From Alphaproteobacteria bacterium (lineage in GTDB: Bacteria; Myxococcota_A; UBA796; GCA-2862545): a stretch of DNA of 64,000 nucleotides. The translations under genes were made by a program, and so were the position numbers. Every line of letters begins with the position of its first letter. Position 1 is the first letter of the stretch. Of this stretch, positions 50,189 to 58,517 are shown piece after piece. The notes below the pieces were generated by a model. It made no database searches and was not told where the DNA came from. It saw nothing but the letters and a program-made list of their open reading frames with translations. Location: assembly GCA_020632955.1 (NCBI GenBank), contig JACKEO010000002.1:124001-188000 (forward strand), read 5' to 3'.

Positions 50189-51111
50189 CAGGTTCCCCAC
50201 GGCGTGGCGAGATCCACGAGCATGACGAGGAAGAGGAGCGAGAGGTAGGCGACGGAGCCCTTGAAGACCCCCCAGTCCACCGCGTGACGGCGGAGGACGA
50301 GGGAGCGGACGACGAGGCCCGTGAACCAGGCACCCAGCGCCAGCGCGGCCGCGAGGTACACCGATCCGAGGTAGCCGAGCCACACCGGGAGCAGCGTGAC
50401 CGGCACGAGCGCGAGCGTGTAGCCGAGCGAACGCCACCGTGTGCCCTGGTCGCCCACCGCGTGCGGCATCATCGGAAGGCCCGCCGCGGCGTACTCCTTC
50501 TGGCGCATCAGGGCGATGCCCCAGAAGTGCGGAGGGGTCCAGAGGAAGACGATCGCGAAGAGGATCCAGGCGCCCAGGCTGATGCTGCCGTCCATCGCCG
50601 CCGAGGCGATGAGCGGCGCCGTGCCGCCCGCCGCACCGCCGATGACGATGTTCTGCGGCGTGCGCGGCTTGAGCCACATCGTGTAGGCGAAGACGTAGAA
50701 GGCGATGGTGGCGAGGCTCACGGCCACCGGCAGCCACCCGCCCACCGCGTAGAGCACCACCGTGCTGAGCACCGTGAGCAGCACGCCGTAGCCGAGCACC
50801 GCGCCGGGCAGCACCGAGGAGGCCGGCAGCGGACGGCGGCGCGTGCGGGCCATGAAGGCGTCGGTGTCGCGCTCGACGTACGCGTTGAAGGCCGAGCTGG
50901 CGCCCCCCGCGAAGGCCGTGCCGAGCAGCACCCAGAAGGCCTGGGCGGGCGTGGGCCAGACCTCCTTGCCGAGGACGAGTGCGGGGAGGCCGGTGAAGAC
51001 CACCAGCGCCATCACGCGGGGGCGCGTGATGTCGAGGTACAGGCGCAGGGTCTCGGCGAGGGTGCGCTCCTCGCGGACCTCGGCCTCGATGCCGGTGCCG
51101 GCGACGCTCAC
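50188..51111 (-). CDS. ctaB: Protohaem IX farnesyltransferase (haem O synthase)
   Basis: 307 residues from GTG 51111. UbiA-type prenyltransferase with the DxxxD-like motif in NAYVERDTDAFMARTRRRPLP and the second Asp-rich loop region WTPPHFWGIALMRQKEYA. About nine helices. It makes haem O from protohaem and farnesyl diphosphate, the first step of haem A synthesis. Its product feeds CtaA, encoded immediately upstream with a four-base overlap. Confidence 0.97.
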   Translation of the reverse strand: MSVAGTGIEAEVREERTLAETLRLYLDITRPRVMALVVFTGLPALVLGKEVWPTPAQAFWVLLGTAFAGGASSAFNAYVERDTDAFMARTRRRPLPASSVLPGAVLGYGVLLTVLSTVVLYAVGGWLPVAVSLATIAFYVFAYTMWLKPRTPQNIVIGGAAGGTAPLIASAAMDGSISLGAWILFAIVFLWTPPHFWGIALMRQKEYAAAGLPMMPHAVGDQGTRWRSLGYTLALVPVTLLPVWLGYLGSVYLAAALALGAWFTGLVVRSLVLRRHAVDWGVFKGSVAYLSLLFLVMLVDLATPWGT

Positions 51112-52034
51112 TTCGCCTCCAGGGGGCGGCCGACGGGCAGCGAGGCGCCCTCGACCAGCGGCGCGGCCAGGGCGCCGTGGGCCTGCCAGCCGGCGGTGAG
51201 CGCCAGGGCGGCAGCCCCCGCCGAGTGCAGCAGGGTGACCTCGACCGGCAGCTGGAGGAGCACGTTGGCCACGCCGAGCGCGATCTGCACGACGACGAGC
51301 GCGACGAGGAGGGCAGCGGGGCGCCGCAGCGGCCCACGAGCCTGCGCCAGCGCGTTGCCCAGCACCACCGCAGCCAGCGTGTAGGCCACGAGGCGGTGGG
51401 CCACCTGCAGGCCGACGAGGCCCTCGAGGGTGGGGAACCAGCCGGCGCCGTTGCAGGAGGGCCAGGTGCCGCACACCAGGCCGGCGTGGGAGCCGCTCAC
51501 GAGGCCGCCCAGCGCGATCTGCACGGGCACCAGCGCCAGCACCACCAGGGCCAGCGCGCGCTGGGGCAGCGTGACCGGCTCGGTGCGCTCGGGCTGGCCG
51601 AGGCCGTGCACCGTGAGCGCCGTGAGCAGCAGCAGCACCGAGAAGGTGTTGCCGGTGACGAGGTGGCTGGCCACCGTCCACTCGGCGAGCAGCTCGAGCA
51701 CCGTGAGCCCGCCCAGCACCACCTGGAGCGCCAGGGCCGCCGCGGCCGCACCCACCAGCACGCGCAGGGCCGCCGAGCGCGCGAAGGCACCCTCGCGCCA
51801 CAGGCGCACCGCCAGCGCCAGGAAGCCCAGCGAGACGAAGCCCGCGACCACCCGGTGACCGAACTCCAGGTAGACGTGGAAGTCGTACTCCGGCACCACC
51901 TGGCCGAAGCACAGGGGCCAGTCGGGACAGGCCAGACCGGCTCCGTGCACGCGCACGGTCGATCCCAGGACGAGCAAGAATGCCGTCAAGGCGACCAGGG
52001 CGGTCGCGAGCCGGTTCGTGGAGCGCGTGGGCAT
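51108..52034 (-). CDS. ctaA: Haem A synthase (COX15/CtaA)
   Basis: 308 residues from ATG 52034. Eight helices with the conserved Cys pairs LACPDWPLCFG and LVCGTWPSCNG of the Gram-positive/actinobacterial-type CtaA loops, plus haem-ligand His residues in FGHRVVAG, ASHLVTGN, VAHRLVAY and LLHSAGA. It oxidises haem O to haem A. First gene of the ten-gene oxidase operon; a 201-base gap to the divergent M16 gene holds the promoter. Confidence 0.96.
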   Translation of the reverse strand: MPTRSTNRLATALVALTAFLLVLGSTVRVHGAGLACPDWPLCFGQVVPEYDFHVYLEFGHRVVAGFVSLGFLALAVRLWREGAFARSAALRVLVGAAAAALALQVVLGGLTVLELLAEWTVASHLVTGNTFSVLLLLTALTVHGLGQPERTEPVTLPQRALALVVLALVPVQIALGGLVSGSHAGLVCGTWPSCNGAGWFPTLEGLVGLQVAHRLVAYTLAAVVLGNALAQARGPLRRPAALLVALVVVQIALGVANVLLQLPVEVTLLHSAGAAALALTAGWQAHGALAAPLVEGASLPVGRPLEAK

Positions 52035-52125
52035 CGAGGGGCCGACCGGGAAAGTCCAGGAAGAAACGTCGCCGAAGCGGCGCGTGTCCTGGGGCTGCGT
52101 CGTGTATGTTCGCCCCCCCTGCGAC

Positions 52126-52145
52126 GCAACGGCACAGGTCGTTGC
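52126..52145. promoter_or_regulatory. Inverted repeat in the ctaA/M16 divergent gap
   Basis: GCAACG (52126-52131) and CGTTGC (52140-52145) form a perfect 6-bp dyad separated by eight bases. It lies in the 201-base gap (52035-52235) that must hold the promoter of the oxidase operon. It is a possible regulator site or mRNA hairpin. The rest of the gap shows no ORF beyond an alternative in-frame ATG at 52147 for the M16 gene. Confidence 0.35.
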
Positions 52146-52235
52146 ATGAGCAGGTCGCACCACCGCCCACGGAGGCCCGCCGGTGCCGTGGACGGGGCGA
52201 TCGGCTACGGCGCACCCTTCACAGCAGGAGGGACC

Positions 52236-53564
52236 GTGATCGGGTCCGTGATCCTCGCGCTGGCGGTGGGCGCCCAGGCAGCCGAGCTGTCGATCCCCCA
52301 CGAGCGCTACACCCTCGACAACGGCCTGGAGGTGGTGCTCGCGCGCGACACCTCCACCCCCATCGTCCACGTGCAGGTCTGGTACCACGTGGGCAGCAAG
52401 GACGAGCAGGCCGGGCTCACCGGCTTCGCCCACCTCTTCGAGCACCTGATGTTCAACGGGTCGCTCAACGCGCCCGGCGACTACTTCGGGCCGCTGCAGG
52501 CGGTGGGCGCCGACCTCAACGGCACCACGAACACCGACCGCACGAACTACTTCGAGACCGTGCCCTCGCGGTACCTGCCGCTCGCGCTCTTCATGGAGAG
52601 CGACCGCATGGGCCACCTGCTCGAGGTGCTCGACCAGACCAAGCTGACGAACCAGCAGGGCGTGGTGCGGAACGAGCGCCGGCAGCGCTACGAGAACGTC
52701 CCCTACGGCGAGGCCTGGGTCACCCTCGGGGAGCACCTCTACCCGGAGGGTCACCCCTACCGGCACCCCACCATCGGCTCCCACGAGGATCTCGAGCGCG
52801 CCCGGCTCGAGGACGTGAAGGACTTCTTCCGCGCCTGGTACCTGCCGAACAACGCCAGCCTCGTGGTCACCGGCGACTTCGAGCCCGTGCAGGCCAAGGC
52901 CCTCATCGAGGAGAACTTCGGCTGGATCCCCCGCGGCGCCCAGCCCCCCGCGCGCACCGCGGCACCGGTGGTGCTCTCCGCGTCGGACGAGGTGGTGGAG
53001 CACGACGACGTCCCCGACCGCAAGGTGTGGCTGGCCTGGCACTCGGCCCCGCTGTTCGCCCCGGGCGACGCCGAGCTCGACGTGGTGGCGTCGCTGCTCT
53101 GCAACGGCCCCGACAGCCGCCTGTACGAGGCGCTGGTGCGCACCAGCCGCGTGGCCCGCGACGTGGGCTGCTACCAGGCGTCCCGCCAGCTCGGCTCGGT
53201 CTTCGTGGTGTCGGCCACGGCGAGCAAGGGTCACACCACCGCCGAGGTGGTGGCCGGCATCGACGCCGTCCTCGCCGACCTGCGCGCCGAGGCCGCCCCC
53301 ACCGCCGAGGAGGTGGCCGGGGCCATCGCCGACTACGAGGTGGGCTTCCTGCAGCGGCTGCAGACCATCAGCGGACGGGCCGGGCAGATCAGCACCTACC
53401 TGCACCACCTCGGCAAGGCCGACGCCGTGCAGACGGATCTCGAGCGCTACACGGCCCTCACCCCCGACGCGGTCCACGCCGTGGCCCGCGAGGTCCTCGG
53501 CGCCGAGCGCGTGGTCCTGCACATCCTGCCCACCGCCGACGCGCCCGCCGAGGGAGGTGAGTGA
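52236..53564 (+). CDS. M16 family zinc peptidase (active subunit)
   Basis: 442 residues from GTG 52236, chosen for the AGGAGG site and the signal peptide it opens (ILALAVGAQA); ATG 52147 is in frame. The inverted zinc motif HxxEH is in HLFEHLMFNG, with the distal Glu in VRNERRQRYENVPYG. The rest follows the two-domain M16B pattern. It would degrade peptides or process exported proteins in the periplasm. It overlaps the next gene by one base, which encodes the partner subunit. Confidence 0.95.
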   Translation: MIGSVILALAVGAQAAELSIPHERYTLDNGLEVVLARDTSTPIVHVQVWYHVGSKDEQAGLTGFAHLFEHLMFNGSLNAPGDYFGPLQAVGADLNGTTNTDRTNYFETVPSRYLPLALFMESDRMGHLLEVLDQTKLTNQQGVVRNERRQRYENVPYGEAWVTLGEHLYPEGHPYRHPTIGSHEDLERARLEDVKDFFRAWYLPNNASLVVTGDFEPVQAKALIEENFGWIPRGAQPPARTAAPVVLSASDEVVEHDDVPDRKVWLAWHSAPLFAPGDAELDVVASLLCNGPDSRLYEALVRTSRVARDVGCYQASRQLGSVFVVSATASKGHTTAEVVAGIDAVLADLRAEAAPTAEEVAGAIADYEVGFLQRLQTISGRAGQISTYLHHLGKADAVQTDLERYTALTPDAVHAVAREVLGAERVVLHILPTADAPAEGGE

Positions 53565-55006
53565 TGCGCGCCCCCATCCTGCTCTGCCTCGCCCTGCTCG
53601 GCTGTCCCAAGACCCCGGCCCCCGAGGCCGCCGCCGAGGGCGTCCGCCCCTTCCCCGAGGCCCTGCCCGAGCGTCCCTTCGTGATGCCCGAGGTGGAGCG
53701 CGCCACGCTGTCGAACGGCCTCCAGCTGGCCGTGGTGCGCAACGACGAGGTGGGCCTCTTCAACGTGCGCCTCTTCCTGCGCGGCGGCTCGAGCCTCGAT
53801 CCCGCCGGCAAGGAGGGCCTCGCCGAGCTCACCTTCGACATGCTCGACCGCGGCGCGGCCGGCCGATCGGCCGCCGAGCTCGCCAAGGCGCTCAAGCCCC
53901 TGGGCGGCACGGTGGGCGCGGGCGCGGGTCGCGACAGCGCCGCCGTGTCGGTCTCGGGTCCGTCGAAGAACCTCGAACCCCTGCTCGACCTCTGGGCCGA
54001 CGTGCTCCTGCGGCCCGACTTCCCGGCCGACGAGTGGAGCCTGCTGCAGTCCAAGGCGGTGGCCGACCACGAGGCCAGCCTCGAGCAGCCCACCGAGGTG
54101 GGCCGTCGCGTGTACCGCCACGTGGCCTACGGCGACGCCTACACCGGGCGCCTCACCACCTCGGCGTCGCTGGGCGGTCTCACGCGCGGGGATCTCGTCG
54201 CCCACCACGCCGCCGTGCTCGACCCCTCCCGGGCCGTGCTGATGGCGGGCGGCGACGTGGACCTCGCCACGCTCGTGCCGCTGCTCGAGGCCCGCCTCGG
54301 GAGCCTGGGGGCGGCCTCTCCCCTGCCCCTGCCCGCCCCGGCCATCCCCGCCGAGGGCGAGGGCGAGGTGATCTACGTGGTCGACAAGCCGGGCGCGCCG
54401 CAGTCGGTGCTCCGCGCCCTGCTGCCCGTGATGGACCGCACCGATCCCGCCTGGTGGCCCTTCATGGTGGGCAACACCGCCTTCGGCGGCGCCTTCACCG
54501 CCCGCGTGAACATGAACCTGCGCGAGGACAAGGGCTGGACGTACGGCGCCCGCTGCGGCCTCGACGACAACACCGGCCCGTCCCTGTGGCTCTGCTCCAC
54601 CTCGGTGCAGTCCGACGCCACCGTGGTGGGCCTCGCCGAGCTGCGCAAGGAGACCCGCGACGTGCTCGGCGACCGGCCCATCACCGCCGACGAGCTCGCC
54701 TACTTCCAGGGCTACCTGGTGAACGGCTTCTACGGCTCCTACGAGACGCCGGGCGAGCTGCTCGGCGAGCTCTGGGACATCTGGACCTATGGCCTGCCCG
54801 CCGACTGGCTCGAGCGGTACGTGCCGTCGGTGCAGGCCGTGGACGTCGCCGGCGCGAACGCGGCCCTGCGCAGCGCCATCGACCCCGATCGCATCGCGTG
54901 GATCGTGGTCGGCGACCTCGCCACCCACCGCGAGGGCCTCGAGGCCCTCGGGCTGCCCGTCGTCGAGCTCGACCGCGACGGTCGCCCCGTGGCGGAGGCC
55001 CCGTGA
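53564..55006 (+). CDS. M16 family inactive partner subunit, lipoprotein
   Basis: 480 residues from ATG 53564 (TGATG overlap). Lipobox LLGC near residue 14. The M16 fold is clear, with LSNGLQLAVV and GLAELTFDMLDRG in the place of the zinc motif. HxxEH is replaced by L-x-x-D-M, so it cannot bind zinc. The substrate-binding segment LREDKGWTYGARC keeps the Arg/Tyr-like pair used by inactive M16B partners. The pairing matches alpha/beta processing peptidase. The lipid anchor may tether the active subunit to the membrane. Confidence 0.93.
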   Translation: MRAPILLCLALLGCPKTPAPEAAAEGVRPFPEALPERPFVMPEVERATLSNGLQLAVVRNDEVGLFNVRLFLRGGSSLDPAGKEGLAELTFDMLDRGAAGRSAAELAKALKPLGGTVGAGAGRDSAAVSVSGPSKNLEPLLDLWADVLLRPDFPADEWSLLQSKAVADHEASLEQPTEVGRRVYRHVAYGDAYTGRLTTSASLGGLTRGDLVAHHAAVLDPSRAVLMAGGDVDLATLVPLLEARLGSLGAASPLPLPAPAIPAEGEGEVIYVVDKPGAPQSVLRALLPVMDRTDPAWWPFMVGNTAFGGAFTARVNMNLREDKGWTYGARCGLDDNTGPSLWLCSTSVQSDATVVGLAELRKETRDVLGDRPITADELAYFQGYLVNGFYGSYETPGELLGELWDIWTYGLPADWLERYVPSVQAVDVAGANAALRSAIDPDRIAWIVVGDLATHREGLEALGLPVVELDRDGRPVAEAP

Positions 55007-56922
55007 AGCTCACCGGCCGCGTCCTGCACCTCGTGGAGGACCCCCAGCGCCTCCGCGCCCAGCTCGACGGGGCCGACCTGCGCCCGGCCCCCGACGAGGC
55101 CTACGTCTACGGCGTGAACACCGACGCCATCATCTCGGGGCGCGCCTGCACCTACGGCTACACCGGCGAGATCCTGGGTCCCTGGTTCCTCGAGGACTTC
55201 CAGGACGTGGTGCGCAAGGACGACGTCGCCGACGGCGGCTTCCAGGTGCTGGTGGGCGGGCACGCCTACGGCTCGGGCTCCAGCCGCGAGGTGGCCGTGG
55301 TGGCCCACCAGGGCGCCGGGATCGAGCTGGTGGTGGCCGACAGCTTCCAGCGGATCTTCCAGGAGAACATGGTCTACAGCGGGATGCCCTTCACCACCGA
55401 TCGGGAGGTGCTGCGGCGCCTGCAGACCGGGGAGGAGGTGGATCTCGCCGAGCTCACCGCCGAGCTGCCGCCCTTCTTCCGGGCCGTGGCCGAGGCGGGC
55501 GGGCTGCTGGGCTACGCCGGCGCCCTGCTCGAGGGGCGCGCCACGCCCACCTACGGCACCGACCGGCCCGCCCGGGCGATGAACATCGCCGAGAAGATCA
55601 TCGCCGCGCGCACCTGGCGCGGCCAGGGCGTGGCCGACGGCGTGGCCAGCGTGGCGCCCGGCGACCAGGTGCTGGCGCGCTGCGGCTTCCGCGGCATGCA
55701 CGAGTACACCACCGGCATGGTGATGAGCCTGTACCGGGAGGCCTTCGGCGACGCCCCGGTCGACCGCCCCGAGCAGGTGGCGGCCTTCGAGGACCACTTC
55801 GTGCTCATCGCCCACGACGCCGTCCCCGAGGCCGTCCGCAAGGCCCGCCTGGGCCCCGCGATGCAGCTCACCCAGGAGATGGTGGAGGCCTGCGCCCGCG
55901 ACGGCATCCGCCTGCACGGTCCCGGCCGGCCCTTCCCGCCCGGCGTGTGCCACCGCGTGGTGGTCGAGGAGTACGCGCTCCCGGGCGACATCGTCGTGCT
56001 CACCGACAGCCACTCCCCCACCGCCGGCGTGCTCGACGCCTTCGCCTTCGGCGTGGGCTCCACGGCCATGGCCTTCGCCCTGCGCACGGGGCTCGTGCCC
56101 GTCACGGTGCCCAAGGTGGTGCGCGTGGAGGTCACCGGGCGCCCCGAGGGCGGCCTGTCGCCCAAGGACCTCATCCTGCACCTCATCGGCGACCCCTGGT
56201 TCCGCGAGGAGCACTGGCGCGACGCCCCCACCGACACCTGCATCGTCGAGTTCGGCGGTCCGGGCCTGCACCACTGGGACGTGGACGAGCTGTCGGTGCT
56301 CACGAACATGACCGTGGAGGGCGGTCTGATGACCGGCGTGGTGGAGCCCTGCCCGCCGCTGGTCGACTTCCTCCGCACGCGTCGCGGCCTCGACGTCACC
56401 GACCGCCTCGTGCACGCCGACCCGGGCGCCCGGTACGAGCGCGTCATCGCGGTGGACCTGGCCGAGGTGCCGCTCACGGTGGCCACGCCGGGCGACAGCC
56501 GCAACCGTGCGCCTCTCGCCGCCCACACCGACGTGGCCATCGACAACGTGGTGATCGCCTCGTGCACCGGGGGCTCGCTGGCCGACCTGCGCGCCGCGGC
56601 CGCCGTGCTGCGCGGTCGTCAGCTGGCGCCGGGCGTGCGGCTCACGGTCACGCCGTCCAGCACGGCCGTGGCCGCCGACGCCGACGCCGAGGGCCTGCTC
56701 GCGCTGTTCCGCGACCTCGGTGCGGTGGTCACCGACCCGGGCTGCGGCTCGTGCATCGGCAACGGGCCGGGCGTGCCCCACCCGGGCGAGACCACGGCCT
56801 CCACCACCAACCGGAACTTCGCCCGCCGGATGGGCGCCCCCGGGCCCGTCTACCTGGTGTCGCCCGCCGTCGCGGCGGCGGCCGCGGTCACCGGGCGCCT
56901 CGCCGACCCGCGCTCCCTGTAG
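55003..56922 (+). CDS. Fused aconitase-superfamily hydro-lyase (LeuD-like + LeuC-like)
   Basis: 639 residues from GTG 55003. The swivel domain comes first (about 1-190) with GHAYGSGSSREVAVVAHQ, the substrate-binding loop of IPM dehydratase small subunits. The catalytic part (about 195-639) has VVLTDSHSPTAG, the first cluster Cys in IASCTGGSLADL and the other two in DPGCGSCIGNGPGVPH, so the [4Fe-4S] site is complete. This swivel-first order is opposite to aconitase A and recalls AcnB. A dehydratase acting on isopropylmalate, homocitrate or a related acid is likely; the exact substrate is undetermined. Confidence 0.88.
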   Translation: MKLTGRVLHLVEDPQRLRAQLDGADLRPAPDEAYVYGVNTDAIISGRACTYGYTGEILGPWFLEDFQDVVRKDDVADGGFQVLVGGHAYGSGSSREVAVVAHQGAGIELVVADSFQRIFQENMVYSGMPFTTDREVLRRLQTGEEVDLAELTAELPPFFRAVAEAGGLLGYAGALLEGRATPTYGTDRPARAMNIAEKIIAARTWRGQGVADGVASVAPGDQVLARCGFRGMHEYTTGMVMSLYREAFGDAPVDRPEQVAAFEDHFVLIAHDAVPEAVRKARLGPAMQLTQEMVEACARDGIRLHGPGRPFPPGVCHRVVVEEYALPGDIVVLTDSHSPTAGVLDAFAFGVGSTAMAFALRTGLVPVTVPKVVRVEVTGRPEGGLSPKDLILHLIGDPWFREEHWRDAPTDTCIVEFGGPGLHHWDVDELSVLTNMTVEGGLMTGVVEPCPPLVDFLRTRRGLDVTDRLVHADPGARYERVIAVDLAEVPLTVATPGDSRNRAPLAAHTDVAIDNVVIASCTGGSLADLRAAAAVLRGRQLAPGVRLTVTPSSTAVAADADAEGLLALFRDLGAVVTDPGCGSCIGNGPGVPHPGETTASTTNRNFARRMGAPGPVYLVSPAVAAAAAVTGRLADPRSL

Positions 56923-56928
56923 GTCCCC

Positions 56929-57708
56929 GTGGACGTCGCCACCTGGAACGTGAACTCGCTGCGACCGCGGCTCGACCACCTGCTGGCCTGGCTCGACACC
57001 GCGAAGCCCGACGTGGTCTGCCTGCAGGAGACCAAGGTGGTGGACGAGGACTTCCCGGGCGCGCCCCTGCGCGAGGCCGGGTGGAGCCACCAGCTCATCC
57101 ACGGCCAGAAGACGTACAACGGCGTCGCCATCCTCTCGCGCCACCCGCTGGAGGACCCGGTGGTGGGCTTCCTCGACGGCGAGCCCGACCCCCAGGCCCG
57201 CCTCGTCCGGGCCACGGTGCGCGGCGTGCGCATCGTGAACTGCTACGTGCCGAACGGCGCCCCCCTCGGGTCCGACAAGTACGCCTACAAGATCGCCTGG
57301 TACCGTCGCCTGCGGGCCGAGCTCGACGCCCACCACGACGCCGGCGGCGACCTGCTCCTCTGCGGCGACATGAACGTGGCGCCCGACGACGCCGACGTCT
57401 ACGACCCCTTCGAGGCGCAGGGCCAGGTGCTCACGTCGGCGCCCGAGCGGGAGGCGCTGCAGCAGCTCGTGGGCTGGGGCCTCACCGACGCCTTCCGCAA
57501 GAAGAACCCCTTCAAGTCGGACTACTCGTGGTGGGACTACCGGGGCAGCGCCTTCCGGCACAACCACGGCTTCCGCATCGACCACATCTACCTCACGCGC
57601 TCGCTGCTCCGTCGCTGCGCCAGCGTGCGCATCGACCGGGAGCCCCGCACCTGGGAGCGCCCTTCGGACCACACCCCCGTGGTCGCCACGCTCCGCGAGC
57701 CGGGGTGA
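56929..57708 (+). CDS. xthA: Exodeoxyribonuclease III
   Basis: 259 residues from GTG 56929, six bases after the dehydratase stop. Metal and catalytic residues lie in TWNVNSLRPR, CLQETKV, NCYVPNGAP, LLLCGDMNVAPDDADVYDP, FKSDYSWWDYRG and the C-terminal SDHTPV. It is the AP endonuclease/3'-exonuclease of base excision repair. It shares four bases with the methyltransferase gene, suggesting co-translation. Confidence 0.95.
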   Translation: MDVATWNVNSLRPRLDHLLAWLDTAKPDVVCLQETKVVDEDFPGAPLREAGWSHQLIHGQKTYNGVAILSRHPLEDPVVGFLDGEPDPQARLVRATVRGVRIVNCYVPNGAPLGSDKYAYKIAWYRRLRAELDAHHDAGGDLLLCGDMNVAPDDADVYDPFEAQGQVLTSAPEREALQQLVGWGLTDAFRKKNPFKSDYSWWDYRGSAFRHNHGFRIDHIYLTRSLLRRCASVRIDREPRTWERPSDHTPVVATLREPG

Positions 57709-58517
57709 GCACCCACCGGGTGCGGGTGGGGCCGCTGCCGGCCTGGCTCGACCGCGCGCGCCTCGTGGGACCGGGCGCCTGGGCGTGGTCCGACGAGACC
57801 GGCGAGGCCTCGCTGTCCACGCGGGAGGCCGCGGATCTGGCCGCCCGCCTGCGCGGTCTCACCCTCGCGGGTCACGCCGTGACGGTGGACGTGCAGCCCC
57901 CCCTGCGTCGGCCCGCCGTGCGCGCGGCCCGCACCGAGGAGGCCCGGCGGATGCGCGCCACCACCCCCGGCTTCACGCACCCCGGCGCGCGCCTCGACGA
58001 GGAGGGCCGGCGCTTCCTCACCCCGGAGGCGCTGGCGCTGGAGCTCGGCCGACGCGCCGACGCCCTGCTCGGCCCCGATCGCCTCGTGCTCGACGCCACC
58101 TGCGGCTGCGGCGGGAACGCCCTGGGCTTCGCCCGCGCCGGGCTGCGGGTGCTCGCCTGCGAGCTGGACCCGGAGCGCGCCGCGCTCGCGCGCCACAACG
58201 CCCGCACCTACGGCGTGGCCGAACGGGTGGAGGTACTCACCGCCGACGCGCGCACCCTGGTGGCGAGCACCCCGGCCGACCTGGTCTTCGTCGACGTGCC
58301 GTGGGGAAGCCACCGCGACCTCGGGCGCCTGACCGCCGACGATCTGCCGCTGCTGGGCGAGCTGCTCGCCCGCGTGCCCCCGACCACCCCCTGCTGGCTC
58401 AAGCTGCCCGCCGGCTTCGACCCCTCCACGCTGCCCGGCTTCGTGCCGGAGGCGATCTTCGGCGAGGCCGACGGGGACCGGCGGCGGGTGAAGCTGCTGC
58501 TGCTCAGACGGGACTGA
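57705..58517 (+). CDS. SAM-dependent methyltransferase, RNA-modification type
   Basis: 270 residues from GTG 57705. The Rossmann core has motif I LDATCGCGGNALGFARAG, acidic motif II ACELDPERAALARHNARTYG and catalytic-loop-like VFVDVPWGSHRD, where DxPWG stands in for the (D/N)PPY of N-methyltransferases. This combination resembles the TGS1 (cap hypermethylase-like) family. An N-terminal 100 residues of unknown fold may bind RNA. The 3' end overlaps the convergent MYXO-CTERM gene by 14 bases. Confidence 0.85.
   Translation: MSTHRVRVGPLPAWLDRARLVGPGAWAWSDETGEASLSTREAADLAARLRGLTLAGHAVTVDVQPPLRRPAVRAARTEEARRMRATTPGFTHPGARLDEEGRRFLTPEALALELGRRADALLGPDRLVLDATCGCGGNALGFARAGLRVLACELDPERAALARHNARTYGVAERVEVLTADARTLVASTPADLVFVDVPWGSHRDLGRLTADDLPLLGELLARVPPTTPCWLKLPAGFDPSTLPGFVPEAIFGEADGDRRRVKLLLLRRD

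Noticed and set aside
49169..51384. Long plus-strand frames opposite the cytochrome oxidase genes
   Set aside because: Strong family motifs lie on the minus strand; the plus-strand products have shadow composition and no motifs.
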